Shown here: positions 1-7,983 of the stretch, in pieces
Layout: each line of letters opens with the position of its first letter
Numbering within the stretch: the stretch's first letter is position 1
Assembly (NCBI GenBank): GCA_017540355.1
Contig: JAFYBE010000048.1
Location: forward strand, 1-40,762
Direction: 5' to 3'
Source of the DNA: Lachnospiraceae bacterium
Lineage (GTDB): Bacteria > Bacillota > Clostridia > Lachnospirales > Lachnospiraceae
DNA: 40,762 bases
Notes under the pieces: generated by a model
The model's input: only the letters and a program-made list of their open reading frames with translations
What the model was told of the DNA's origin: nothing
Databases searched by the model: none
Made by a program: the position numbers and the translations under genes

Positions 1-327
1 AAGGTTCGCGAAAAGATTAAGCGCCTTACGAATTCCCAAAAGACCTGCTTCCGGTCTTTTTTCCGGAGGAAGCTTATACCATGGAGAGGTCTGCGTATTG
101 CCGCCGATTGAGCCCATCAATACCGCATCCGATGCCTTGCAGACATCTATCGTCTCCTGTGTAAGCGGAATACCGTGAACATCTATCGATGCTCCGCCCA
201 TAAGTACATCCTTATATTCAATACTGTGTCCGTACTTGGCGCATACGGCATCAAGTACCTTCTTGGCCTCAGCCACTATCTCAGGGCCGATTCCGTCACC
301 GCTTATTACCGCTATCTTAAGATTCAT
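1..327 (-). CDS. leuB: 3-isopropylmalate dehydrogenase, N-terminal part (cut by window edge)
   Basis: The 109 visible residues begin MNLKIAVISGDGIGPEIV, the N-terminal beta strand and nucleotide-site loop of the isocitrate/isopropylmalate dehydrogenase family, and include the LeuB-type stretch MGSIGGN followed by PPEKRPEAGLLGIRKAL and LFANL at the edge. LeuB oxidatively decarboxylates 3-isopropylmalate with NAD+ in leucine biosynthesis in the cytoplasm. The ATG at 327 is preceded by GGAGGA about six bases upstream. About two thirds of the protein (full family length about 350-360 residues) lies outside the window. A terminator-like hairpin lies 25 bases before the start, and I find no convincing promoter between them. 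Isocitrate or tartrate dehydrogenase relatives are less likely because of the PPEKRPEAGLL segment typical of LeuB. Confidence 0.93.
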   Translation of the reverse strand, partial: MNLKIAVISGDGIGPEIVAEAKKVLDAVCAKYGHSIEYKDVLMGGASIDVHGIPLTQETIDVCKASDAVLMGSIGGNTQTSPWYKLPPEKRPEAGLLGIRKALNLFANL

Positions 328-351
328 ATATGTCCTCCGCAACTTATAATG

Positions 352-390
352 AAAAAAACGTGGGATTCTCCTTTACAAGATATCCCACGC
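352..390 (-). terminator. Rho-independent terminator after yajC (or attenuator before leuB)
   Basis: On the minus strand CGTGGGAT (389-382) pairs with ATCCCACG (366-359) around a 15-base loop, followed by seven Ts (358-352). It lies 18 bases after the yajC stop and only 25 bases before the leuB start, so it could end the yajC transcript or act as a partial terminator that meters leuB. Confidence 0.85.
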
Positions 391-407
391 TTAATACTTC
401 TTATGTT

Positions 408-713
408 CTATTCAGCCTTCTCTACCTGACTGATTGCAGCCTTCTGCATGGGAATACGACAGTTCTTATTATTACCGAACTCAACTATGACTGTATCCTC
501 CTGAATATCTATGACCGTTCCGTAGAAGCCGCTTGTTGTCAGGACATAATCACCCTTCTCAAGCGAGTTAAGCATTGCTGCCGCTCTCTTCTGCTCGTTC
601 TTCTGAGGTCTTATCATGAGGAAGTACATAATCGCGCCGAAGACGACGATATATATCACCAACAGTAATCCCGAATTATTCTGCATAAAGCTCTCTGCGC
701 CACTAATAAGCAT
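408..713 (-). CDS. yajC: Preprotein translocase subunit YajC
   Basis: A 101-residue protein with one N-terminal membrane segment (about residues 14-34) followed directly by the family signature MIRPQKNEQKR and a small cytoplasmic beta domain with the LEKGDYVLTTSGFYGTV motif. YajC associates with SecDF and supports protein export through SecYEG. The length matches the family (about 85-110 residues). The start is preceded by AGGAGA. It follows tgt, a gene order kept across many bacteria, but it also has its own good promoter (753-781). It ends at a strong terminator. Confidence 0.95.
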   Translation of the reverse strand: MLISGAESFMQNNSGLLLVIYIVVFGAIMYFLMIRPQKNEQKRAAAMLNSLEKGDYVLTTSGFYGTVIDIQEDTVIVEFGNNKNCRIPMQKAAISQVEKAE

Positions 714-752
714 ATTTTTTCTCCTAATAATCTATATTACACCGACTTAAAT

Positions 753-781
753 ATATTACCCAACAAGGCCCGTTATGTCAA
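753..781 (-). promoter_or_regulatory. Promoter of yajC
   Basis: On the minus strand a perfect TTGACA (781-776) is separated by 17 bases from TAATAT (758-753). It sits in the 92-base gap between tgt and yajC, so yajC can be transcribed apart from the upstream operon. Confidence 0.7.
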
Positions 782-805
782 TATTGTTTTACTATGGAAA
801 AACGT

Positions 806-1942
806 TCATTCAGGTGTATTCATGACATCAAGAGTGGCCTTCTTAAACTCGGCGAACCGTCCCTCATCAAGTGCCAGCCTTATATCGGCCAGAAGCTTAT
901 TGTAATAATACAGATTATGAATTACGCAAAGCCTCATTGCAAGCATCTCTCCGGCAACCATAAGATGCCTTATATATGCTCTGGAATAGCGCCTGCAGGT
1001 CGGGCAGTCGCATCCCGGTTCAATAGGCCTGTCATCAGCCGCATACCTGGCATTCTTAATATTGAGTCTGCCGTGCTTTGTATACAGATGACCGTGCCTT
1101 GCATTACGTGAAGGATATACGCAGTCAAAGAAATCTATACCGCGTTCAACGCTCTCTAAGATATTGGCCGGTGTGCCCACACCCATAAGATATGTCGGCT
1201 TATCCTTAGGCAGGAAAGGAACAGTCTGTTCAAGTACATGATACATCTGCTCATGGCTCTCTCCCACGGCAAGTCCTCCTATGGCATAACCGTCAAGATC
1301 CATATCCGCAATTGTCTTGGCATGCTCTGTACGGATATCATCAAACACCGCTCCCTGATTGATTCCGAACAGAAGCTGGGACTTATTCACCGTATCATCC
1401 ATACCGTTTAACTTATCCAGATGCTCCTTGCAACGTTTAAGCCATCTGGTGGTTCTGTCTACACTGGGCTGTACATAGGATTTCTCAGCCAGTGCCGGAG
1501 GACATTCGTCAAAAGCCATGGCTATTGTGGAACCCAGATTGGACTGGATCTGTATACTCTCTTCCGGACCCATGAATATGATTCGTCCGTCAACGTGACT
1601 GTGGAATGTTACTCCCTCTTCTTTGATCTTACGCAGTGTCGCAAGCGAAAAAACCTGAAATCCGCCCGAATCGGTCAGTATCGGTCTGTCCCAGTTCATG
1701 AACTTGTGAAGACCTCCCAGGCTCTTGATAAGTTCGTCTCCCGGTCTTACATGAAGATGATAGGTGTTGGATAATTCCACCTGACAGCCTATCTGCTCCA
1801 GATCTTCGGTTGAAACCGCACCCTTAATGGCTGCAGCCGTTCCGACATTCATAAAAACAGGGGTCTCAATGACCCCGTGTATTGTCTCATATCTTGCGCG
1901 CTTGGCTCTGCCTTCGGTCTTAAGTAATGTATATTCTGCCAA
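806..1942 (-). CDS. tgt: Queuine/preQ1 tRNA-ribosyltransferase (TGT)
   Basis: This 378-residue enzyme exchanges guanine-34 for preQ1 in tRNAs with GUN anticodons, the first tRNA step of queuosine synthesis. Visible hallmarks are SNTYHLHVRPGDE, the catalytic-region ILTDSGGFQVFSL, GINQGA, GGLAVGE, the nucleophile stretch FFDCVYPSRNARHG and the zinc site CDCPTCRRYSRAYIRHL with a later His. Length is normal for bacterial TGT. The start is TTG (1942-1940) with GAGGAG six bases upstream. The gene follows a VanY-like peptidase by 15 bases and precedes yajC, so it is probably the third gene of a lactonase-peptidase-tgt operon. Confidence 0.96.
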   Translation of the reverse strand: MAEYTLLKTEGRAKRARYETIHGVIETPVFMNVGTAAAIKGAVSTEDLEQIGCQVELSNTYHLHVRPGDELIKSLGGLHKFMNWDRPILTDSGGFQVFSLATLRKIKEEGVTFHSHVDGRIIFMGPEESIQIQSNLGSTIAMAFDECPPALAEKSYVQPSVDRTTRWLKRCKEHLDKLNGMDDTVNKSQLLFGINQGAVFDDIRTEHAKTIADMDLDGYAIGGLAVGESHEQMYHVLEQTVPFLPKDKPTYLMGVGTPANILESVERGIDFFDCVYPSRNARHGHLYTKHGRLNIKNARYAADDRPIEPGCDCPTCRRYSRAYIRHLMVAGEMLAMRLCVIHNLYYYNKLLADIRLALDEGRFAEFKKATLDVMNTPE

Positions 1943-1957
1943 AATAATCTCCTCTTC

Positions 1958-2977
1958 TTACAGACTGTCTATGAACTCCTCAAGTGTTATACCCTGTTCA
2001 TATATGACTGTTGCCGCTTCTATTCCCACATATCTGTAATGCCACGGCTCATATATTATGCCCGTGATGTCCTCTTTGCCCTTGGGATATCTTAAGATGA
2101 AACCGTACTTATAACTGTTGTTTATAAGCCACTGTCCGGCCTCGGTATCTTCAAATCCCTCATTAAGCTGCCAGTAAGTATCCGAAGTGATATCCAAAGA
2201 GATACCGATCTGATGCTCGCTCGCTCCGGGAAGCGTTACAACTTCCGAAGATACCTTGTATGCATCTATATATGAATAACCCTGATTGATATAATTCTTC
2301 ATCTTACGGTTGAAAAGATACTCCTGCAAAGACATATCTCTGTAAGGAGACCTGACCTCAAGATTGATTCCCTCTTCTGCCGCAGCCTTAAACATCTGTG
2401 CAAGAGGCTCTATTATTCTCTCATCACACTTCATGCTTCCCTTGATTGTACCCAGGGTAACTGTGTAATCATCCGGGATCGGATGCTGCTTGTTGATAAG
2501 CACCAGATTCCACGCCGACTTATCAAATTCAAAGGCATAGTCCTCATCTTCTTCAACAGACTCTTCACTTGCTTCTTCGTCGTCGGCATCTTCATCGATG
2601 TGCTTCATAAGGTCATCCAGAGAAGCCACGTCATCTTCATCCGTAACTTCGGTAAGAAGATACTCATCCTCCGGAAGCTCATCATCTATAACAAGCATTC
2701 CGTTCTCATCTATGATAACTTCCGTATCCGAATACGGCGTGCTGAAATCATCGGCATGAGCTTTTGTAACGGGCGCATAACTTGAAGTGGCCACAAATAC
2801 AAAACAGAGAATTGCCACGGTTACAAGCCTGGCAATAGGCATACGGGTATACTTCCATATCTTTCTTGCGATGATGATCGAAGCCAGCCATAAGGTCGCG
2901 AAGAACAGACCGGTCTGTCCTTTGGCAGCCAGTCTCTTAATCTTATCCATGGATTTGATATTAAGCTTGTTGACCAT
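1958..2977 (-). CDS. VanY/M15B-family D-alanyl-D-alanine carboxypeptidase, membrane anchored
   Basis: The C-terminal domain (about residues 155-339) carries the LAS metallopeptidase signature: SEHQIGISLD with zinc ligands H255 and D262, and EPWHYRYVG with catalytic E310 and zinc ligand H313. Enzymes of this family trim D-Ala from peptidoglycan stem peptides outside the membrane. The N-terminus is unusual: a basic lead, two hydrophobic stretches (about 23-38 and 48-66, the second ending in a possible AHA cleavage site) and then a very acidic linker rich in D and E (about 75-150). The ATG start has GAGGGG upstream that overlaps the stop of the lactonase gene 15 bases before it, so the two are probably translated from one mRNA. 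An internal ATG at residue 10 is an alternative start. Confidence 0.88.
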   Translation of the reverse strand: MVNKLNIKSMDKIKRLAAKGQTGLFFATLWLASIIIARKIWKYTRMPIARLVTVAILCFVFVATSSYAPVTKAHADDFSTPYSDTEVIIDENGMLVIDDELPEDEYLLTEVTDEDDVASLDDLMKHIDEDADDEEASEESVEEDEDYAFEFDKSAWNLVLINKQHPIPDDYTVTLGTIKGSMKCDERIIEPLAQMFKAAAEEGINLEVRSPYRDMSLQEYLFNRKMKNYINQGYSYIDAYKVSSEVVTLPGASEHQIGISLDITSDTYWQLNEGFEDTEAGQWLINNSYKYGFILRYPKGKEDITGIIYEPWHYRYVGIEAATVIYEQGITLEEFIDSL

Positions 2978-2992
2978 CTAACTAATCGCCCC

Positions 2993-4042
2993 TCAACCCT
3001 CAAGCTTATGGAATATAATGCAGTTGGGCTTATCAACCTTGATCTCTTTCTGATTCATAACGATAAGACCCTTCTCTGTATCAACACTGAAGAATGTCAT
3101 GGTATTGGATTCGTGATTAAGACTTACAAGATGTCTGTCATCCGGGAAAAGCGCAGCATCCTTGGGATAATCTCCGCTTATCGGCAGGCAGAAAAGCTTT
3201 GAAAGCATTCCCGTCTCTTCATCCACTTTATACATTATGACACTGTTATCACCTGCATTCGAACTGACAATATACTTAAAATCATCCGACAGATTGAGTG
3301 CACTTGCTGCCGAATTGGATGCATGATAATCATTGAGCGTGCTGATATTCTGAATCTTCTCAAATTCGGGTGCTCCGCCCTTATCCTGGTAAGTATATAC
3401 ATCAATATAATTCTTAAGTTCATGCACAACGTACATGAAACGTCCGTCCTTGGAAAATTTGATATGTCTGGGTGCGCTCTCCTGCTCACTGTGTACGATG
3501 TCCGCAAGCTTAAGCTTACCCGTGCTGCGATCAAGGCGGTATACGTCTATGTAATCCATTCCGAGATCCGCGGCACAGAGATACTTATTGTCTCTTGTCA
3601 TCTTCACGCAGTTAACATGCGGTCTGAAATTACGCTCCGCAATATTACCCCAGCCCTTATGGAATATCTCATCACATATTCCGTCAAAGCTTCCGTCTTC
3701 TTTAAGCTTAAGTACCGTTATCTTACCGTCATGATAGCCTGCTACGAATAAGAACTTATCCTCGTAATCGGTAGACAGATAACATCCTCTCATACCGTTG
3801 ATCGTGGAATTGCCTATAACCGTCAGCGCTCCGTCCGATTCGATCTTATACGCCTCAACTCCGAAGTCGGTAATTGAATAAAGACATCTCTTGTTATGAG
3901 ATATGGTCACATACGAAGAATTGGTAATCTTAACCTTGTCTTTAAGGGTCAGCTTGCCGTTCTCCATATCCACGTCATATATCGTTATTCCGTGATCGTC
4001 ACCGTAAGTATACGTAGACACATATGCAACATATTTATCCAT
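2993..4042 (-). CDS. Lactonase-family seven-bladed beta-propeller protein (6-phosphogluconolactonase-like)
   Basis: About 349 residues with regularly repeated propeller strands such as YVAYVSTYTYGDDHGITIYDVD near the start, PRHIKFSKDGRFMYVVHE in the middle and PNCIIFHKL at the end, typical of the PF10282 lactonase family (YkgB/Pgl type). Some members hydrolyse 6-phosphogluconolactone; others are uncharacterised, so the substrate is inferred. I chose the ATG at 4042 because GTGAGG lies at proper distance upstream; a GTG at 4057 would add five residues but uses that same GTGAGG as its start. No signal peptide, so cytoplasmic. It leads the operon running into the VanY-like gene and tgt, and is divergent from potA. 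Confidence 0.85.
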   Translation of the reverse strand: MDKYVAYVSTYTYGDDHGITIYDVDMENGKLTLKDKVKITNSSYVTISHNKRCLYSITDFGVEAYKIESDGALTVIGNSTINGMRGCYLSTDYEDKFLFVAGYHDGKITVLKLKEDGSFDGICDEIFHKGWGNIAERNFRPHVNCVKMTRDNKYLCAADLGMDYIDVYRLDRSTGKLKLADIVHSEQESAPRHIKFSKDGRFMYVVHELKNYIDVYTYQDKGGAPEFEKIQNISTLNDYHASNSAASALNLSDDFKYIVSSNAGDNSVIMYKVDEETGMLSKLFCLPISGDYPKDAALFPDDRHLVSLNHESNTMTFFSVDTEKGLIVMNQKEIKVDKPNCIIFHKLEG

Positions 4043-4074
4043 AGTCTTAAGCCTCACTTTATATTTCGGACAAT

Positions 4075-4103
4075 ATCATATTTATTTTACAATAAAACTC
4101 CAA
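4075..4103 (-). promoter_or_regulatory. Possible promoter of the lactonase operon
   Basis: On the minus strand TATGAT (4080-4075) has TTGGAG (4103-4098) 17 bases upstream. The -35 box is poor (TTG only), so this is tentative, but the region is AT-rich and divergent. Confidence 0.35.
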
Positions 4104-4133
4104 CTTTTTGTATCTATTTTATCTGATTTCTTA

Positions 4134-4139
4134 TATAAT
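4134..4139 (+). promoter_or_regulatory. Possible -10 box of the potABC promoter
   Basis: A perfect TATAAT lies 44 bases before the potA start. I see no good -35 box at 16-18 bases, so the promoter may be weak or activator-dependent. Confidence 0.35.
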
Positions 4140-4182
4140 ATCCTAGATGCGTTTTTAATACAGTTTACAGGAGGGCAATTAC

Positions 4183-5256
4183 TTGAGTAAGCGGCTTATC
4201 GAGCTTAACAACATTTCCAAATCTTTCGGGAACAACATAGTCCTTGATGAACTCAATCTCTATATCAGAGAGAACGAATTCTTAACGCTCCTGGGCCCGT
4301 CCGGATGTGGAAAAACTACCACTTTGCGTATAATTGGCGGTTTTGAGACTCCCGATACCGGTACGGTTACGTTCGACGGTACGGACATTACCGCGCTTCC
4401 GCCGAATAAGCGTCAGCTTAATACGGTATTCCAGAAGTATGCTCTTTTTACACATATGAACATAGCCGACAACATAGCATTCGGCTTAAAGATAAAAGGC
4501 AAGACAGATAAGTATATCAGAGATAAGATTGACTATGCCTTACGTCTTGTAAACCTTGAGGGTTACGGCAAAAGAATGCCCGACTCTCTTTCGGGCGGTC
4601 AGCAGCAGCGTATCGCCATTGCAAGAGCTATCGTTAATGAACCCAAGGTACTGCTTTTGGACGAGCCTTTGGGTGCTTTGGACCTTAAACTGCGCCAGGA
4701 CATGCAGTATGAGCTTATCAGACTCAAAGAGGAGCTTGGAATCACTTTCATTTATGTTACACACGATCAGGAAGAAGCCCTCACTATGTCCGATACCATC
4801 GTTGTCATGAACCAGGGATATATTCAGCAGATCGGTACTCCCGAAGACATATACAACGAGCCCGAGAACGCATTCGTTGCCGATTTCATCGGTGATTCCA
4901 ACATAATAGACGGAATCATGTTACAGGATGAGCTTGTAATGTTCCTTGGCACGAAATTTGCATGCGTGGACACAGGTTTCGGTACCAACAAGCCCGTGGA
5001 CGTTGTTATTCGTCCCGAGGACGTTATCTTATCTCCTCCGGAGAGAGGTTCGTTAAACGGTGTGGTAACTCACCTTATTTTCAAGGGTGTTCATTATGAA
5101 ATGGAAGTACAGGCCGGCGGATATGAATGGCTCGTACATTCAACCACAATGTATCCCGTCGGAGCGGAAGTCGGCTTAAGTGTCGATCCGTTCAACATAC
5201 AGATCATGAACAAGCCCGCAAGTGAAGATGAGGAGGCTGTGGCAATTGAAGAATAA
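4183..5256 (+). CDS. potA: Spermidine/putrescine ABC transporter ATP-binding protein
   Basis: A 357-residue ABC ATPase that powers polyamine import. It shows Walker [12 protein letters not shown]-loop VFQKYALF, signature LSGGQQQR, Walker [13 protein letters not shown] and switch VTHDQEEA, followed by a C-terminal TOBE-like domain (about 280-345) with [19 protein letters not shown] after the ATPase domain is typical of PotA. Translation starts at TTG (4183) with AGGAGG eight bases upstream. The end overlaps the start of potB. Related iron or sulphate importers share the fold, but the polyamine permeases and PotD next door settle the substrate class. Confidence 0.95.
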   Translation: MSKRLIELNNISKSFGNNIVLDELNLYIRENEFLTLLGPSGCGKTTTLRIIGGFETPDTGTVTFDGTDITALPPNKRQLNTVFQKYALFTHMNIADNIAFGLKIKGKTDKYIRDKIDYALRLVNLEGYGKRMPDSLSGGQQQRIAIARAIVNEPKVLLLDEPLGALDLKLRQDMQYELIRLKEELGITFIYVTHDQEEALTMSDTIVVMNQGYIQQIGTPEDIYNEPENAFVADFIGDSNIIDGIMLQDELVMFLGTKFACVDTGFGTNKPVDVVIRPEDVILSPPERGSLNGVVTHLIFKGVHYEMEVQAGGYEWLVHSTTMYPVGAEVGLSVDPFNIQIMNKPASEDEEAVAIEE

Positions 5257-6061
5257 ATCAAGATTATTATCGGGCCCCTATCTTTTCTGGGCCATATCTT
5301 TCATAATCATTCCGTTTTGCATGATATTCTGCTACGGACTGACCGATAAGAGTGGCAATCTGACACTGGCCAATATCTTATCCATAGCAACTTCCGAGCA
5401 CAGCAAAGCTCTGTCACTTTCAATCGAGCTTTCGCTCATTGCGACGGCGATCTGCCTTTTACTCGGCTATCCGCTTGCGGCAATACTTGCTCATATGAAG
5501 AACAGTTCAGGCGTTATCATTTTTGTCTTCATCCTTCCGATGTGGATGAATTTCTTGTTAAGAACATTGGCCTGGCAGACACTGCTTGAAAAGACCGGAG
5601 TTATCAACACCGTATTGTCCGCTCTGCACCTTCCGACTATCAATATAATCAATACGTCGGGGGCTATCGTACTCGGTATGGTTTATAACTTCCTGCCGTT
5701 TATGGTTCTGCCTTTATATAATTCACTTACCAAGATAGATGAGAACGTACTTAATGCGGCAGCCGATCTCGGTGCGAATGCTTTCCAGACATTTTATAAG
5801 ATTACTCTTCCGCTTTCGGTACCCGGCATCATCTCTGGAATAACCATGGTCTTTGTTCCGGCTCTTACAACATTCGTTATAAGTAAGCTGCTTGGCGGAA
5901 GCAAAATTCTGCTTATCGGCAATGTCATAGAGGAACAGTTCACCCAGGCCGGCAACTGGCACTTGGGAAGCGGACTATCAATTGTGCTTATGATATTCAT
6001 CATAATTAACATGCTTTTGTCCGCAGTATTCGATAAAGACGGGGAGGGTTCGGTATTATGA
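5246..6061 (+). CDS. potB: Spermidine/putrescine ABC transporter permease PotB
   Basis: About 271 residues with six predicted membrane helices and the inner-membrane EAA loop [20 protein letters not shown] followed by PGIISG, which contacts PotA. The start I favour is TTG at 5246, nine bases after AGGAGG (5231-5236), inside the last codons of potA; ATGs at 5222 and 5228 lie upstream of that ribosome site and are less likely. The start/stop overlap with both potA and potC implies translational coupling. Confidence 0.93.
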   Translation: MKNKSRLLSGPYLFWAISFIIIPFCMIFCYGLTDKSGNLTLANILSIATSEHSKALSLSIELSLIATAICLLLGYPLAAILAHMKNSSGVIIFVFILPMWMNFLLRTLAWQTLLEKTGVINTVLSALHLPTINIINTSGAIVLGMVYNFLPFMVLPLYNSLTKIDENVLNAAADLGANAFQTFYKITLPLSVPGIISGITMVFVPALTTFVISKLLGGSKILLIGNVIEEQFTQAGNWHLGSGLSIVLMIFIIINMLLSAVFDKDGEGSVL

Positions 6062-6885
6062 AAAAAAGAGCATTCCCCGGTATTAATACCGTACTTAAAA
6101 AAATCTATATCGTACTGATTTTTATCTTTTTATATGCGCCGATATTGACGCTTATAGTGTTAAGCTTTAATTCCAGCAAGACAAGAGCCAAGTGGGGCGG
6201 TTTTTCATTCAAATGGTACATCTTGCTTTTTTCCAACCGTGATATTATGGAGGCTTTGTCAACAACGCTTTCCATAGCGCTTTTGTCTTCGGCCATCGCA
6301 ACGGTTATCGGAGTATGCACCTGCGTGGGATTAAGAAAGATGAAATCAACTTCACGTTCCGTAATAATCGGAGTTACCAACATTCCGATGCTTAATGCGG
6401 ACATTGTTACGGGTATCTCACTCATGCTTCTGTTTTTGAGTATAGGCATGAAATTCGGTTTCGGCACTATCCTTTTATCCCATATCACATTCAATATCCC
6501 TTATGTGATCTTAAGTGTCATGCCGCGTATGAAGAATCTGAATACGCCCGTATATGAAGCAGCTCTTGACCTTGGCGCTTCACCGATTTATGCATTTTTC
6601 AAGGTTGTGCTTCCCGAGCTTCTGCCCGGAATATTAAGCGGATTCTTACTTGCATTTACTATGTCACTTGATGACTTTATTATCACGCACTTTACCAAGG
6701 GCGCCGGCATCGATACTCTCTCAACCAAGATATATACGGAAGTCAAAAAAGGAATCAAGCCTGAGATGTATGCACTGTCTACGATCATATTCGTATCCGT
6801 GCTCATCCTTTTGATCCTTGTCAATAAACCTGAAAAGGCTGCGAAAGATGATGTCGCACCTCCGCAGCCCGTTGTAATTCCTTAA
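6058..6885 (+). CDS. potC: Spermidine/putrescine ABC transporter permease PotC
   Basis: A 275-residue inner-membrane permease, partner of PotB, with the EAA motif YEAALDLGASPIYAFFKVVL followed by LPGILSG, and the DDFIITHF segment usual in PotC. The ATG overlaps the potB stop as ATGA (6058-6061). The gene ends 14 bases from the stop of potD, which runs toward it; no hairpin separates the two, so their transcripts probably overlap at the 3' ends. Confidence 0.94.
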   Translation: MKKRAFPGINTVLKKIYIVLIFIFLYAPILTLIVLSFNSSKTRAKWGGFSFKWYILLFSNRDIMEALSTTLSIALLSSAIATVIGVCTCVGLRKMKSTSRSVIIGVTNIPMLNADIVTGISLMLLFLSIGMKFGFGTILLSHITFNIPYVILSVMPRMKNLNTPVYEAALDLGASPIYAFFKVVLPELLPGILSGFLLAFTMSLDDFIITHFTKGAGIDTLSTKIYTEVKKGIKPEMYALSTIIFVSVLILLILVNKPEKAAKDDVAPPQPVVIP

Positions 6886-6899
6886 TATGTTATTGTCAT

Positions 6900-7958
6900 T
6901 TATTTAGACTTAACTTCTTCCCAAAGGCTGTTATATAATTCATCGCCTTCTTCTCCGAGGTAGTTATATGTCTCCAGATCAGAGTACTGACTCAGATCGG
7001 GGAATGCTATCTCGGAGTTTTTAATGTCCTCATCCTCTATCAGTTCTCTTGCACCGTTATTGGGTGTCGAATATGTGATATATTCAAAGTTCTTAACCGC
7101 AACATCGGGACGGCACATGAAGTCAATGAACTTCAGAGCATTGTCCATATTGTTGCAATTCTTGGGAACTACCCAGCAGTCGATCCATACATTCGTACCC
7201 TCCTTGGGTATAACGTATTCAAGGTCCGGATTCTCTCTCTGAGTATAGATTGCTTCACCGGAGTAGATAACGCCCAAAGCGGCCTCATTACCTATCATCT
7301 TGTCTCTTACCTGGTCAACGACATAAGCCTGTACGAGAGGCTTCTGCGCTATAAGGTCGTTCTTTGCGGCCGTAAGCTCATCCTGATCAAGCGTATTCAT
7401 TGAGTATCCGGCTCTTTTTAAAGCCACCATGAATGCATCTCTAACCGAATCCTGCATGAGTATATTGTCGGCATACTTCTCATCCCAGAGAATGTCCCAG
7501 CTGTCTACAGGCTCATCTACCATGGTCTTGTTATATAATATACCCACTGTTCCCCAGCAATAAGGTACCGAATACTTATTCTCAGCATCAAACTTCTTGG
7601 CCTGCTCATAATACTGAGCTCCGATATACTGCTTCGCATTGGGGATCTTCTCCCAGTCAAGCTCGCTTAAAAGATTGTTCTCTATCATCTTCTGAATCAT
7701 ATAGTCGGAAGGACAGATAACGTCATATACGGTAGCTCCGGCCTCAACCTTGGGATACATGATCTCATTGGTCTCGAATTCATCATATATGACTTTGATT
7801 CCGGTCTCTTCTTCGAACATCGTAAGAGTGTCCGGATCTATATACTCTCCCCAGTTATATACAACAACATTCCCCGCGTCTCCGACTTTGCTTCCGCAGC
7901 CGGCAAGCGCAACGGCCGCCATAACGGCAGCCACCATAACAAGTACAGTTCTTCTCAT
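6900..7958 (-). CDS. potD: Spermidine/putrescine-binding lipoprotein PotD
   Basis: A 352-residue extracytoplasmic binding protein that delivers polyamines to PotABC. It opens with a lipoprotein signal peptide ending LAGC (lipid-modified Cys about residue 21), then VVVYNWGEYIDPDTLTMFE, the classic PotD start, and VIYSGEA, WIDCWVVPK and NALKFIDFMCRPD further on. The ATG has GAGGAG eight bases upstream. Unusually, it is on the strand opposite to potABC and only 25 bases downstream of the GH13-like gene, with which it may be co-transcribed. Confidence 0.95.
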   Translation of the reverse strand: MRRTVLVMVAAVMAAVALAGCGSKVGDAGNVVVYNWGEYIDPDTLTMFEEETGIKVIYDEFETNEIMYPKVEAGATVYDVICPSDYMIQKMIENNLLSELDWEKIPNAKQYIGAQYYEQAKKFDAENKYSVPYCWGTVGILYNKTMVDEPVDSWDILWDEKYADNILMQDSVRDAFMVALKRAGYSMNTLDQDELTAAKNDLIAQKPLVQAYVVDQVRDKMIGNEAALGVIYSGEAIYTQRENPDLEYVIPKEGTNVWIDCWVVPKNCNNMDNALKFIDFMCRPDVAVKNFEYITYSTPNNGARELIEDEDIKNSEIAFPDLSQYSDLETYNYLGEEGDELYNSLWEEVKSK

Positions 7959-7983
7959 TCTTTCATCTCCTCATATTGTATTC

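Noticed and set aside
3323..3751. A 142-codon plus-strand open frame
   Set aside because: Shadow of the lactonase gene on the other strand.
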